DNA from: Bradyrhizobium japonicum USDA 6 | Lineage (GTDB): Bacteria; Pseudomonadota; Alphaproteobacteria; Rhizobiales; Xanthobacteraceae | Direction: 5' to 3' | Assembly: GCF_000284375.1 (NCBI RefSeq) | Contig: NC_017249.1 | Span: 6,813,001-6,877,000 of the forward strand | Length of the DNA stretch: 64,000 bases | In this document: in pieces, positions 45,482 to 54,500 of the stretch | How positions within the stretch are numbered: the stretch's first letter is position 1 | How the letters are laid out: every line of letters begins with the position of its first letter | The notes under the pieces: model-generated | Seen by the model: the letters and a program-made list of their open reading frames with translations, nothing else | What the model was told of the DNA's origin: nothing | Database searches by the model: none | Position numbers and translations under genes: made by a program

Positions 45482-45618
45482 TAGTCTTCTCCGGGCCCTT
45501 TCATTTCGCTTCGCTCCATGCGGGCTACGCGTGGCTGCCGCGATTTGACCGCCTTGCCGCCGGCCTCACCCGCGACTACGCTCCTTCCCCGCAACAACGA
45601 TGTTCGGAGAGATAAGCC

Positions 45619-46398
45619 ATGTCGCCAGCGGAAGCGCGCTTGAAGGAAGTACCGTCGAACATGACGGAGGCGGAGTGGCAGCAACGGGTCAATCTCGCCG
45701 CCTGCTACCGCCTCGTCTCGCTGTACGGCTGGGACGATCTGGTCGACACCCACATTTCAGCGCGCGTGCCCGGCCCCGACCATCATTTCCTCATCAACCC
45801 CTATGGACTGATGTTCGACGAGATCACGGCATCGAGCCTCGTCAAGGTCGACCTGCACGGCAACCAGCTCTCCGAGAGCGAGTACAGCATCAACCCGGCC
45901 GGCTTCACCATCCATTCGGCGATCCACGAGGTGCGCGAGGACGCGATCTGCGTGCTGCATCTCCACACGCTCGACGGCACCGCGGTGTCGAGCAGCGCGG
46001 AAGGGCTGTTGCCGCTGAACCAGACCGCCCAGCTCGTCACCCACGACCTCGCCTATCACGACTATGAGGGCATCGCGCTCGACCACGACGAGCGGCCGCG
46101 GTTGCAGAAGGACCTCGGCGACCACAACCACATGCTGCTGCGAAACCACGGCACGCTGACGGTCGGCCGGTCGGTCGCCTCCGCGTTCGAGCGCATGTAC
46201 CATCTCGAGCGCGCCTGCTCGATGCAGGTGCGCACGCGCGCGTTGGGCACGCCGGTCTATCCGGTCGAGGAGATTGCGATCGAGAAGAACACCGAGCTGC
46301 TCGCCAACCGCGACCGCGCCGAGCTCCGCGCCACCAACCTGGTCTGGCCGCCGCTGCTGCGCAAGCTCGACCGCGAGCTTCCGGGTTACCGGTCTTGA
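45619..46398 (+). CDS. Class II aldolase/adducin family protein
   Basis: The 259-residue protein has the class II aldolase fold: CYRLVSLYGWDDLVDTHISA, FLINPYGLMFDEITASSLVK, ILHLHTLDGTA-like HLHTLDGTAVSS, and the metal-ligand stretch MLLRNHGTLTVGRSVASAFE. Family members are fuculose- or ribulose-phosphate aldolases and epimerases, or non-catalytic adducins. The zinc histidines (HLH and NHG) are present, so activity is possible, but no sugar substrate can be assigned. A terminator follows 58 bases later, so it ends its transcript. Confidence 0.88.
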   Translation: MSPAEARLKEVPSNMTEAEWQQRVNLAACYRLVSLYGWDDLVDTHISARVPGPDHHFLINPYGLMFDEITASSLVKVDLHGNQLSESEYSINPAGFTIHSAIHEVREDAICVLHLHTLDGTAVSSSAEGLLPLNQTAQLVTHDLAYHDYEGIALDHDERPRLQKDLGDHNHMLLRNHGTLTVGRSVASAFERMYHLERACSMQVRTRALGTPVYPVEEIAIEKNTELLANRDRAELRATNLVWPPLLRKLDRELPGYRS

Positions 46399-46456
46399 GA
46401 TTTTCGGGGTTTCGTGTAGGGTAGCGTTCAACGAACCTCTACGCCTTTTGGAATGA

Positions 46457-46485
46457 AACGCCGCCCAATTCCGGGCGGCGTTTTT
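46457..46485 (+). terminator. Rho-independent terminator after the aldolase gene
   Basis: A perfect 10-bp stem pairs AACGCCGCCC (46457-46466) with GGGCGGCGTT (46473-46482), with loop AATTCC and a T-run to 46485. The gene upstream stops at 46398. Confidence 0.92.
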
Positions 46486-46493
46486 GTTTGCGC

Positions 46494-46579
46494 CGTCATT
46501 GCGAGGAGCGAAGCGACGAAGCAATCCAGACTATTTCCGCGGAGGGATTCTGGATTGCTTCGCTCCGTTCGCAATGACG
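46494..46579. repeat. Dispersed palindromic repeat (CGTCATTGCGA type)
   Basis: CGTCATTGCGA near the left edge with GAAGCAATCCAGA inside is mirrored by TCTGGATTGCTTC and TCGCAATGACG at the right, giving a long imperfect hairpin. This unit is, to my knowledge, a common intergenic repeat in Bradyrhizobium. It follows the terminator directly. Confidence 0.8.
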
Positions 46580-46589
46580 AGGAGAGTTC

Positions 46590-46647
46590 GTAGGGTGGAT
46601 CGGCCAGCGGACTGCGCTTCGCGCAGCCGCGGGCTAGTCTACCCTAC
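46590..46647. repeat. Dispersed palindromic repeat (GTAGGGT type)
   Basis: GTAGGGT (46590-46596) and ACCCTAC (46641-46647) are inverted copies enclosing a GC-rich segment with GCGCTTCGCGC. This resembles another class of small intergenic repeats in Bradyrhizobium. It abuts the end of the M20 peptidase gene on the opposite strand. Confidence 0.65.
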
Positions 46648-46657
46648 CGCACCGCGC

Positions 46658-48052
46658 CTATTTCACCTCCGCGAGCGCCGCGAGGATCCGCGCCCAGGAG
46701 CGGATGCCCTTCTGGAAACTGCGGAGGTCGTACTTCTCGTTCGGCGAATGGATGTTGTCGTCGTCCAATCCGAAGCCGACCAGCAGCGAGTCGAGCCCAA
46801 GCGTCCGCTTGAAATCGGCGACGATCGGGATCGAGGCGCCCGAGCCCATCAGCACGGTCTCCTTGCCCCATTCCTCGGTCAGCGCCTTGCTGGCGGCTGC
46901 GAGCGGTTTCATGTTCCAGTCGAGCGCCACCGCGGGCGCGGCTGAATGGTCGCCGAACTCGACCTTGCAGTCACCGGGAAGCCGCGCCATCACGTAGTCG
47001 CGAAACGCCTTGCGGATCTTCTGGGGGTCCTGCCCCTCGACGAGGCGGAACGAGACCTTCGCCGAGGCATGCGACGGGATCACCGTCTTGGAGCCTTCGC
47101 CGATATAGCCGCCCCAGATGCCGTTGACGTCGCAGGTCGGACGCGAGGAGGCCTGCTCGATCAGCAGCCGGCCCTTTTCGCCGGCGGGGATCGACAGACC
47201 GATCGGCTTGAGGAACATCTCCGGCGTGAGGTTGAGCTTCTTCCACTGCTCCAGGATATCGGGCGGCAGATCCTTCACGCCGTCATAGAAGCCGGGGATG
47301 GTGATGCGGTTGTCGTCGTCGAACAGGCCGCCCAGGATTTTCGTCAGCACCCGGATCGGATTCATCGCGCTGCCGCCGAACACGCCGGAATGCAAATCGC
47401 GATTGGCGGCGGTGATCTTCAGCTCTTCATAGAGCAGGCCGCGCAGCGACGTCGTGATCGCGGGAGTGTTGCGGTCCCACATGCCGGTGTCGCAGACCAG
47501 CACGTAGTCCGCTTTGAATTCGTCCTTGTTGGCCTCGATGAACGGCACGAAATTCTTGGAGCCGACCTCCTCCTCGCCTTCGATCAGGAAGGTGATGTCG
47601 ATCGGCAGCGAGCCCGTCACTTTCTTCCAGGCGCGACAGGCCTCGATGAAGGTCAAGACCTGGCCCTTGTCGTCCTCGGCACCGCGCGCGACGATGATCT
47701 TGCGGCCGTCGGCGTGGTCGGTGACGACGGGCTCGAACGGCGGGCGGTGCCAGAGATCGAGCGGATCGACCGGCTGCACGTCGTAATGGCCGTAGAAAAT
47801 CACATGCGGCCGTCCGCCCGCCCCGGTCTTGCCGACGATGGCGGGATGGCCGGCGGTCGGGCGCACTTCAGTGGCGACACCGAGGCTCGCGATGTCCTTG
47901 GCGAGATGCTCGGCCGCGGCCTTGCAGTCGGCGGCAAAAGCCGGATCCGCGGAGATCGACTTGATCCGCAACAGCGAGAACAGACGCTCCAGGCTGTTGT
48001 CGAAATCCTTGTCGATGTGATCGAGCACCGATTGAAGCTGCGCATTGGCCAT
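46658..48052 (-). CDS. M20-family metallopeptidase (dipeptidase)
   Basis: The 464-residue cytosolic zinc hydrolase has the M20 ligands in order: His89 and Asp91 (FYGHYDVQPVDP), the bridging Asp in GAEDDKGQ, and the Glu pair in IEGEEEVGS near residue 160. The dimerisation (lid) domain carries LKITAANRDLHSGVFGG. It is most like the dipeptidase branch that hydrolyses short peptides and carnosine-like substrates. It starts with ATG 48052 and is the only gene between two repeat-bearing gaps, except for the GT87-like gene upstream on the same strand, 24 bases away. Confidence 0.92.
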   Translation of the reverse strand: MANAQLQSVLDHIDKDFDNSLERLFSLLRIKSISADPAFAADCKAAAEHLAKDIASLGVATEVRPTAGHPAIVGKTGAGGRPHVIFYGHYDVQPVDPLDLWHRPPFEPVVTDHADGRKIIVARGAEDDKGQVLTFIEACRAWKKVTGSLPIDITFLIEGEEEVGSKNFVPFIEANKDEFKADYVLVCDTGMWDRNTPAITTSLRGLLYEELKITAANRDLHSGVFGGSAMNPIRVLTKILGGLFDDDNRITIPGFYDGVKDLPPDILEQWKKLNLTPEMFLKPIGLSIPAGEKGRLLIEQASSRPTCDVNGIWGGYIGEGSKTVIPSHASAKVSFRLVEGQDPQKIRKAFRDYVMARLPGDCKVEFGDHSAAPAVALDWNMKPLAAASKALTEEWGKETVLMGSGASIPIVADFKRTLGLDSLLVGFGLDDDNIHSPNEKYDLRSFQKGIRSWARILAALAEVK

Positions 48053-48076
48053 GGTCGTATTCCTGACTTTTGAATC

Positions 48077-49405
48077 TCAAGAGATACCGGGTTTTAGCGC
48101 TGCCGCCGCCTCGGAGCCAGCCGCAACCGGCGGATGCCGGATGTGCCATGCGAGCGCACCGGCAAGAATGGCGGTCGCGACAAGGTTATTGCCCCAGGCC
48201 TGGATGACATTGGGAAACCATGGCAGCGACAGCAGCATGAGGATGCCGGCGGCGCCCAGCGCGAGCCAGGTTCCCAGCCGCACATTCGGTCGCGCGTCGA
48301 AGGCGGCGCGATGCATCAGCACCGTCATCGGGAAGAACAGCCACATGAAGTAGTATTGCCGCGCCAGCGGCGATGCCACCGTCATCAGGCAGAACAGGAT
48401 GCCGAGCTCCTCCGCATCCGAGCGCGCCGTTCGCCGCGCTTGCGGCGGCATCACCGCGAGGAAGCCGAGCCCGAGCAACGCCGACAACGCCAGCACGATC
48501 AAGTTCGCCGTCTTGTAGTCGACGTCGATGACATTCATCGTGCGCGGCGGCTTGTTGGGATCTTCCTGATTGTAGTTGATCGGCCGGACCAGACGGTGCG
48601 TGACGGCAATGAGCGACTGGTTGACCCACGACCAGTTCTGCTCATCGCGCTGGCCAAAGCCCTTTTCCGAGCTCGTGCCGACCATGCCCTGGTACCAGGT
48701 CTTGAGCTCGGCCGCGTTGCGCTCGAAGCCGCGGATCGGCGCCGGCACGACATAAAGAAGGATGCCGGTGAAGGCGACCGTCGCGACGGTGGCTGCCCAC
48801 TTCCGCCGCCAGACCAGATAAGGCAGCACCGCGATCGGAAACACCTTGATGGCGGTAGCGAGCGCGAACAGGAAGCCCGCGAGCCAGGACCGTTGACGCT
48901 GCAACAACCAGAAGCCCCACAGCATCATCGCCAGCAGCATGAGGTTCGGCTGGCCGAGGTCGAACATGTCGAACACGAAGGTCACGGTGACGATGGCCGG
49001 CAGCGCTTCCAGCCATGGGCCCGGCTTGCGGCCCGACCCCGTCATGGCATTGGAGAATACGCCCGTGTACCACCATGCCGCCATGTTCAGGATCGACAGC
49101 ACGGTGTAGAGCGCGAGCTTGCCGAACCAACTCGGGATCGCGAGCAGGATCGCGGGCAGCGGCGGATAGATGAACTCGAAATACTCGCCGATCTTGTCGG
49201 GATAAAGCGACCCGCCGTTGAGGACCTGCTGTCCGGCCCAGTACCACAGCCCATAATCCTTGGTCTTGCCGTGGCCGAAGATCTCGGGAACGAGCACGTC
49301 GGCAGTCAAGAGGACGCAGCAGAACAGGAAGAGCAGATCGAGCGGCGCACGCAGCGACAAGGCTCTGTGCGGGCCGAGTTTGTCTGATAGATTCGGTGAT
49401 GTCAC
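48077..49405 (-). CDS. GT87-like (DUF2029) membrane glycosyltransferase
   Basis: The protein of about 442 residues has roughly 11 hydrophobic segments. GT87/DUF2029 signatures include DYGLWYWAGQQVLNGGSLYPD, FIYPPLPAILLAIPSW, FDLGQPNLMLLAMMLWGFWL and IKVFPIAVLPYLVWRR, and the C-terminal part has SPLARQYYFMWLFFP. The GT-C family includes polyprenyl-phosphate-dependent mannosyltransferases. The start is GTG at 49405 (VTSPNLSDK), since the 84 codons further upstream run into an intergenic repeat. Product and acceptor are unknown. Confidence 0.82.
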   Translation of the reverse strand: MTSPNLSDKLGPHRALSLRAPLDLLFLFCCVLLTADVLVPEIFGHGKTKDYGLWYWAGQQVLNGGSLYPDKIGEYFEFIYPPLPAILLAIPSWFGKLALYTVLSILNMAAWWYTGVFSNAMTGSGRKPGPWLEALPAIVTVTFVFDMFDLGQPNLMLLAMMLWGFWLLQRQRSWLAGFLFALATAIKVFPIAVLPYLVWRRKWAATVATVAFTGILLYVVPAPIRGFERNAAELKTWYQGMVGTSSEKGFGQRDEQNWSWVNQSLIAVTHRLVRPINYNQEDPNKPPRTMNVIDVDYKTANLIVLALSALLGLGFLAVMPPQARRTARSDAEELGILFCLMTVASPLARQYYFMWLFFPMTVLMHRAAFDARPNVRLGTWLALGAAGILMLLSLPWFPNVIQAWGNNLVATAILAGALAWHIRHPPVAAGSEAAAALKPGIS

Positions 49406-49536
49406 ATTATGTCCCGTCGGCAACAAATAGCACGTAGCAGACCGACGGACGCTTGGAGAACCCCCTTCACCTGAAATTATGGTGTTCGGCCTCGCCCGGC
49501 GTGCGGGGTAATCGCATCCAAATACTCGCGAGATCT

Positions 49537-49662
49537 CGTCATGCCCGGGCTTTTCCCGCCTGCGCGGCCGAAGCCGCTTCTGCAAGGCGAAGGTCCGGGC
49601 ATCCACGTTCTTCAAGCTGCAACCAAGGCGTGGATGGCCGGGACAAGGCCCGGCCATGACGC
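49537..49662. repeat. Dispersed palindromic repeat (CGTCATGCCCGGGC type)
   Basis: CGTCATGCCCGGGCTT at the left is mirrored by GGCCCGGCCATGACG at the right, and the inner part carries CCGGGCATCCACG and CGTGGATGGCCGGG. This GC-rich repeat unit is frequent in Bradyrhizobium intergenic spaces. It fills the gap between the GT87-like and DUF853 genes, both on the minus strand. Confidence 0.75.
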
Positions 49663-49698
49663 AGTGGGGCTCTAGTGCCTCAAACCTGGCTTCTCTGC

Positions 49699-51324
49699 CT
49701 ACCGACGCAGCAGCCCACCGAGCGCGCCGCGCACCAGGGTGCGGCCGATCGAGCCACCGAGCTGGCCGGCGACCGACTTGCCGAGATTGGCCGCCATCCC
49801 TCCGATCACCTGGTTGGTGACCGATCGCGTCACGTCGCGCGCGATCACCTGGCCCGCCGACAGGCGGCCGCGCTTGACATTGGTGCCGAAGATGGTGCCG
49901 ACCATCGAGCCGATCTGGCCGAGGATGCCGCCGCCACCTCCGTCGGCCGCGCCGGCGTCGGCAGTCGCAGCCGTGCCGGCGATCCGCTTCTGGATCATCT
50001 CGTAGGCGGATTCGGCATCGACAGCGGTGTCGTATTTACCCTTCACCGGGCTCGCATCCATGATCGCCTTGCGCTCTTCCGGCGTGATCGATCCGATGCG
50101 GGCCGATGGCGGCCGGATCATGACACGCTCGACCATCGTCGGCGTGCCGTTGCCTTCGAGGAAGGACACCAGCGCCTCGCCCTTGCCGAGCTCCATGATC
50201 ACCTTGGCGGTGTCGAGCTTCGGGTTGGGCCGGAAGGTCTGGGCCGCGGCGGCGACAGCCTTCTGGTCGCGCGGGGTGAACGCACGCAGCGCATGCTGGA
50301 CACGGTTGCCCAATTGCCCGAGCACGCGGTCGGGCACGTCGACGGGGTTTTGCGTCACGAAATAGACGCCGACGCCCTTGGATCGGATCAAACGCACGAC
50401 CTGCTCGATCTTGTCCATCAACGCCTTCGGCGCGTCGTTGAACAACAGATGGGCCTCGTCGAAGAAGAACACCAGCTTCGGCTTCGGCAGATCGCCGGCC
50501 TCGGGCAGCTCCTCGAACAATTCTGACAGCATCCACAGCAGGAATGTCGCGTAAAGCCGCGGACTCTGCAGCAGCTTGTCGGCGACAAGGATGTTGACCA
50601 TGCCGCGGCCGTCGCGGTCGGTCTTCATGAAGTCCTTCAGGGTCAGCGCCGGCTCACCGAAGAATTTGGTGCCGCCCTGGTTCTCCAGCACCAGAAGCTG
50701 GCGCTGGATGGTGCCGACGGTGGCCTTGGTGACGTTGCCAAAACCCTGGGCCTCCTTCTTGATGTCGGCAAGCGGGCTTTCCTCGGCGTCCGCCCCCTTC
50801 TTGCCGGCATCCGGCACGATGGCATCGAGCAGCGCGCGCAGATCCTTCATGTCGATGAGGGTCAACCCGTTGTCGTCGGCGACGCGGAAGGCGACGTTGA
50901 GCACGCCTTCCTGCACATCGTTCAGGTCGAGCATGCGCGCGAGCAGAAGCGGCCCCATCTCCGTGACGGTCGCCCGCACCGGATGGCCCTGTTCGCCGAA
51001 CACGTCCCAGAACACCGTCGAGAACTGGTCGGGTTGAAACGTCAGGCCCATCTCGGTGGCACGCTTGACGATGAAATCCTTGGCCTCGCCAACCTCGGAG
51101 ATGCCGGAGAGGTCCCCCTTGATGTCGGCCGCGAAGACCGGAACGCCGGCGCGCGCAAATCCTTCCGCCATGACTTGCAGCGATACCGTCTTACCGGTTC
51201 CGGTAGCACCCGTGACGAGACCGTGGCGATTGGCGAGCGCGAGCGTCAGCCATGCCTGCTCGTCTCCCTTGCCGACGAAAATCTTGTCGTCGGTGTCGCC
51301 GAGCTTGCTGTCCTGTGCGGTCAT
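49699..51324 (-). CDS. HerA-like ATPase, DUF853 (YjgR) family
   Basis: The 541-residue ATPase has Walker A GATGTGKT (residues 39-46), a Walker B region [13 protein letters not shown], and [20 protein letters not shown], placing it in the HerA/FtsK superfamily DUF853. The C-terminus is Gly-rich with a conserved end ([20 protein letters not shown]). The family's biological role is unknown; HerA relatives translocate DNA or act with nucleases. No nuclease gene is adjacent. Confidence 0.88.
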   Translation of the reverse strand: MTAQDSKLGDTDDKIFVGKGDEQAWLTLALANRHGLVTGATGTGKTVSLQVMAEGFARAGVPVFAADIKGDLSGISEVGEAKDFIVKRATEMGLTFQPDQFSTVFWDVFGEQGHPVRATVTEMGPLLLARMLDLNDVQEGVLNVAFRVADDNGLTLIDMKDLRALLDAIVPDAGKKGADAEESPLADIKKEAQGFGNVTKATVGTIQRQLLVLENQGGTKFFGEPALTLKDFMKTDRDGRGMVNILVADKLLQSPRLYATFLLWMLSELFEELPEAGDLPKPKLVFFFDEAHLLFNDAPKALMDKIEQVVRLIRSKGVGVYFVTQNPVDVPDRVLGQLGNRVQHALRAFTPRDQKAVAAAAQTFRPNPKLDTAKVIMELGKGEALVSFLEGNGTPTMVERVMIRPPSARIGSITPEERKAIMDASPVKGKYDTAVDAESAYEMIQKRIAGTAATADAGAADGGGGGILGQIGSMVGTIFGTNVKRGRLSAGQVIARDVTRSVTNQVIGGMAANLGKSVAGQLGGSIGRTLVRGALGGLLRR

Positions 51325-51673
51325 GCTTCTCTCTGATCTCTCTGCCGTGTTTCGCGTATTGAAACTCGAATGCGCCTGTTCCGTAGTTTAACGCATGTCG
51401 CGTGCGGATTAAAACGGTTCAACGCGCCCTGAGCATGCGACATTGTCGGAAACTTACCGGCGACATCAGCCGAAAGTAGGAATGACGCGTTCGCACCGCG
51501 GCAATTTTTTGCAAGAATCCACCTCCGCTCTTGCATCGCTGCAACACTTTTTGCGCCTTTGAGGGTGAATCGGAACGTTGCGTGCGTTCATCGCTTGTAT
51601 TTCACATCGTGCCGGATCAAGATCATTCCGGAAGCAATACTCCGGCATATAAACCGGTTGAGGGGCGGGCCTT
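51325..51673. other. Divergent intergenic region, no gene seen
   Basis: This 349-base gap lies between the DUF853 gene and a small rightward gene, so it should hold promoters for both. It is more AT-rich than its surroundings but contains no convincing coding frame or structured RNA. Confidence 0.5.
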
Positions 51674-52039
51674 ATGGACGAGCTGATCGGGCGGCTGGCG
51701 TCGAACGCCAGCATAGATAGTGCTGTGGCTGAAAAGACCGTCGGCATTATCCTGGGCTTCCTCCGCAGCGAAGGTCCTTCCGAGAACGTCGAAGCGCTGA
51801 TCGATCGGATTCCCGGTGCGGAAGCGGCGATCGAGGCGTCCAGGAGCGGCGGCGGACTGTCGCGGCTGATGGGCGGCGGCCTGATGGCCGTCGGCACGCG
51901 CCTGATGGGCCTGGGACTTGGCATGTCCGAGATTCAAAGCGTTGCCCGTGAACTTTTCCGCTACGGCCGAGACAAAATCGGAGCTGATCAGATGGGTAAG
52001 ATCATCGCGGGGACGCCGGGCCTCAGCCAGTTCGCCTGA
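51674..52039 (+). CDS. Small Gly-rich protein, DUF2267-like
   Basis: The 121-residue product has two helices with GIILGFLRSEGPSENVEALIDRIPGAEAAIE, a Gly/Met stretch (GGGLSRLMGGGLMAVGTRLM), and a final helix plus GQFA-type end (AGTPGLSQFA). This resembles DUF2267/DUF2780-type small proteins. It has no signal peptide. The next gene starts 24 bases after its stop on the same strand, so the two may form a unit. The function is unknown. Confidence 0.7.
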   Translation: MDELIGRLASNASIDSAVAEKTVGIILGFLRSEGPSENVEALIDRIPGAEAAIEASRSGGGLSRLMGGGLMAVGTRLMGLGLGMSEIQSVARELFRYGRDKIGADQMGKIIAGTPGLSQFA

Positions 52040-52063
52040 GCGACGCTTTTCGTATCGAGCATC

Positions 52064-52471
52064 ATGACATATCCGATCTCCGAGATTGAGGGTCTGCCGG
52101 CCTTTGCCGCCAACAAGTTGAAGGCGCATGGAATCCGCACGACCGACGCGCTGCTCGAGGCGGCCTCGACCGTGAAGGGCCGCAAGGCGCTCGCCGCCAA
52201 GACCGGCATCAGCGAGCAGCAGCTGCTGGAATGGGCCAACGTCTCCGACTACATGCGCATTCCCGGGATGGGCCGGGCCAAGGTCGGCCTCGTCCGCGCC
52301 GCCGGCGTCACCACCGTGCGCGAGCTCGCCTATCGGAATCCGGCACGGCTCGCCCAGAGCATGCGGGAAGCCAACGAGAAGAAGAAGCTCGTCCGCGTCC
52401 TGCCCTCGGAAAAATCAGTCGGCGACATCATCGCCAAGGCGAAGAAGCTGCCGCCGAAGATTACGTATTAG
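52064..52471 (+). CDS. DUF4332 protein (helix-hairpin-helix)
   Basis: The 135-residue protein contains two helix-hairpin-helix-like units: ISEIEGLPAFAANKLKAHGI and YMRIPGMGRAKVGLVRAAGV. The rest is helical with a basic end (KAKKLPPKITY). I recognise it as DUF4332. Such motifs bind DNA without sequence specificity, so a nucleic-acid role is plausible but unproven. A dispersed repeat follows. Confidence 0.82.
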   Translation: MTYPISEIEGLPAFAANKLKAHGIRTTDALLEAASTVKGRKALAAKTGISEQQLLEWANVSDYMRIPGMGRAKVGLVRAAGVTTVRELAYRNPARLAQSMREANEKKKLVRVLPSEKSVGDIIAKAKKLPPKITY

Positions 52472-52512
52472 GGCATCTCCCTCGGCATACGACCTGCCGC
52501 GTTAGCTCTCGG

Positions 52513-52611
52513 TGTCATCCCCGCGAAGGCGGGGTATTCAGTACGCCGTGGCTCCTCCGTATCACCGCACGCCTCGGAATACTGGATTTCCCGCTTTCGC
52601 GGGCAATGACA
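52513..52611. repeat. Dispersed palindromic repeat (GTCATCCCCGCGAA type)
   Basis: TGTCATCCCCGCGAAGGCGG at the left is mirrored by CCGCTTTCGCGGGCAATGACA at the right, with TACTGGATTTCCC inside. This is the well-known bacterial intergenic repeat with GTCATTCCCGCG-type ends. It lies between DUF4332 and folP. Confidence 0.8.
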
Positions 52612-52700
52612 GCGGAGGCGATCGATGCTCCGCGAACACATCGACATTCGCTCCCAATCCCACCTTGAATCCCCCCTCCCCGACCGCTAAAGCGGGCCGC

Positions 52701-53561
52701 ATGAATGCCTCGCCCTCCCCATCCGTCCCGCCGGCCGGCTCGGCCGGGCCCGACGTGCTGCGGACGCTGCTGGAGCGGCCGATTCCGGCAGTGATGGGCG
52801 TGCTCAACGTCACCCCGGATTCCTTTTCCGATGGTGGTGAGTTCATCGCGCCCGAGCTGGCGCTTGCGCGGGCGCGGGCAATGATCGAGGCCGGCGTCGA
52901 CATCATCGACATCGGTGCCGAGTCCACCCGGCCCTACACGGGCGCCCGGCCGGTGACGGCGGCAGACGAGCTGGCCCGGCTGAAGCCGGTGCTGTCAGGC
53001 GTGGTGGCGCTCGGCGTCCCCGTATCGATCGACAGCATGAAGGCCGAAGTCGTGGCCTTTGCGCTCGACCAGGGTGCTGCGATCGCCAACGACGTCTGGG
53101 GCCTGCAGCGCGACACCGGCATGGCGCAGCTCATCGCCGCGCGCGGCGTCCCCGTCATCGTCATGCATAACCGCGAGACGGTCGATTCCGACATCGACAT
53201 CGTCGCGGACATGAAGGCGTTCTTCCTGCGCTCGCTCGATATCGCCGCCAAGGCCGGCATCGCGCACGACAAGATCGTGCTCGATCCCGGCATCGGCTTC
53301 GGCAAGACGGCCGAGCAGAGCATGACCGCGCTGGCGCGGCTGCGCGAATTCGACATGTTCGGCCTGCCGATCCTCGTTGGTGCCTCGCGAAAACGCTTCA
53401 TCGCCTCGGTGTCGCCCTCGGAGCCGAAAGAACGGCTCGCCGGCTCGATCGCCGCGCATCTGATCGCCGCACAGCGCGGCGCCAAGATCATCCGGACCCA
53501 TGACGTCGCCGAGACCTTGCAGGCCCTGCGGGTCGCGAACGCAATCGAGAGCAAGCAATGA
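52701..53561 (+). CDS. folP: Dihydropteroate synthase
   Basis: The 286-residue TIM-barrel enzyme joins 6-hydroxymethyl-dihydropterin pyrophosphate to p-aminobenzoate in folate synthesis. The motifs GVLNVTPDSFSDGG, IDIGAESTRP, VPVSIDSMKAEV, DPGIGFGKT and GASRKRFIASVSP are in place. The ATG at 52701 begins a short Pro-rich lead; further upstream codons belong to the repeat. It overlaps folB by four bases (ATGA) and starts a folP-folB-folK operon. Confidence 0.95.
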   Translation: MNASPSPSVPPAGSAGPDVLRTLLERPIPAVMGVLNVTPDSFSDGGEFIAPELALARARAMIEAGVDIIDIGAESTRPYTGARPVTAADELARLKPVLSGVVALGVPVSIDSMKAEVVAFALDQGAAIANDVWGLQRDTGMAQLIAARGVPVIVMHNRETVDSDIDIVADMKAFFLRSLDIAAKAGIAHDKIVLDPGIGFGKTAEQSMTALARLREFDMFGLPILVGASRKRFIASVSPSEPKERLAGSIAAHLIAAQRGAKIIRTHDVAETLQALRVANAIESKQ

Positions 53562-53926
53562 CCGATACGATCTTCGTCACCGGCCTGTCGATCCACGCCC
53601 GCCACGGCGTGATGGATCATGAGACCGAAGTCGGCCAGCGCTTCGTCATCGATCTCGAGCTCTATACCGATTTGTCGGAGCCGTCGCGCAGCGACCGGCT
53701 CGCCGACACCGTGTCCTACGCCGAAGTCGTGGCGACCACGACGGCGGCGTTCAAGAATACAAATTACAAGCTGCTGGAGCGGGCGGCCGGCGCGGTCGCC
53801 GATGCCATCCTGTCGCACTTCCCGCGCATCCGCGCCGTGAAGATCACCGTGCACAAGCCGCATGCTCCGATCGCCGCGATCTTCGACGACGTCGGCATCA
53901 TGCTGACGCGCTCGCGGCATCCGTGA
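53558..53926 (+). CDS. folB: Dihydroneopterin aldolase
   Basis: The 122-residue enzyme cleaves 7,8-dihydroneopterin to 6-hydroxymethyl-dihydropterin and glycolaldehyde. Characteristic segments are LSIHARHGVMDHETEVGQRF, DTVSYAEVVATT, NYKLLERAAGAVADAIL and VKITVHKPHAP with the catalytic Lys region. Start and stop overlap neighbours (4 bases with folP; folK starts 2 bases after the stop), so the three proteins are made together. Confidence 0.95.
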   Translation: MTDTIFVTGLSIHARHGVMDHETEVGQRFVIDLELYTDLSEPSRSDRLADTVSYAEVVATTTAAFKNTNYKLLERAAGAVADAILSHFPRIRAVKITVHKPHAPIAAIFDDVGIMLTRSRHP

Positions 53927-53927
53927 C

Positions 53928-54419
53928 ATGGCAAGCGTCCTCATTGCACTCGGCGGCAATGTCGGCGATGTCCGCGCGACGTTCCGGAAGGCGATCTCGC
54001 ACATCTGCGGCATGGCGCAAGCCGCGCTGATCGCGCGCTCCTCGGACTATGCGACGCCGCCCTGGGGCGACGAGGACCAGGATCCCTTCATCAATGCCTG
54101 CGTCGAGATCGAGACCAGCCTCGATCCGCATGCGCTCCTGTTCGTGATGCAGAAGGTCGAGCAGAAATTCGGCCGCACACGGAACAAGGAGCGGCAATGG
54201 GGCCCGCGCACGCTCGATCTCGACCTGATCGCCTATGACGATGTCAGCTTGCAGAAGCCCGACCTGACCTTGCCGCATCCGCGCCTGTTCGAGCGCGCCT
54301 TCGTGCTGGTGCCGCTGGCTGAAATCGCGCCCGACCGCGTCATCTCAGGCATTCGTGTGCGTGACGGGCTTGCCAGCGTCTCGACGCAAGGTATTGAGCG
54401 GCTTCCGGATACCGGTTAA
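53928..54419 (+). CDS. folK: 6-hydroxymethyl-7,8-dihydropterin pyrophosphokinase
   Basis: The 163-residue kinase transfers pyrophosphate from ATP to 6-hydroxymethyl-dihydropterin, making the FolP substrate. It has ALGGNVGDVRATFRKA, SSDYATPPWGDEDQDPFINA, the ligand stretch ERQWGPRTLDLDLI (Arg and Asp pair binding ATP/Mg), and LPHPRLFERAFVLVPL. It is the last gene of the fol operon; mutA starts 81 bases later. Confidence 0.95.
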   Translation: MASVLIALGGNVGDVRATFRKAISHICGMAQAALIARSSDYATPPWGDEDQDPFINACVEIETSLDPHALLFVMQKVEQKFGRTRNKERQWGPRTLDLDLIAYDDVSLQKPDLTLPHPRLFERAFVLVPLAEIAPDRVISGIRVRDGLASVSTQGIERLPDTG

Positions 54420-54500
54420 CCAAAAACAACCGTTTGCAGCGACGGCCGGCCGTGGCAATTTCGCCTGCGAACGACAAGATTTTTGGGAGCCCTTCGCCGC

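Noticed and set aside
49406..49657. An 84-codon N-terminal extension of the GT87-like protein
   Set aside because: It is encoded by the dispersed repeat at 49537-49662 and contains no membrane segment. GTG 49405 gives a normal family start.
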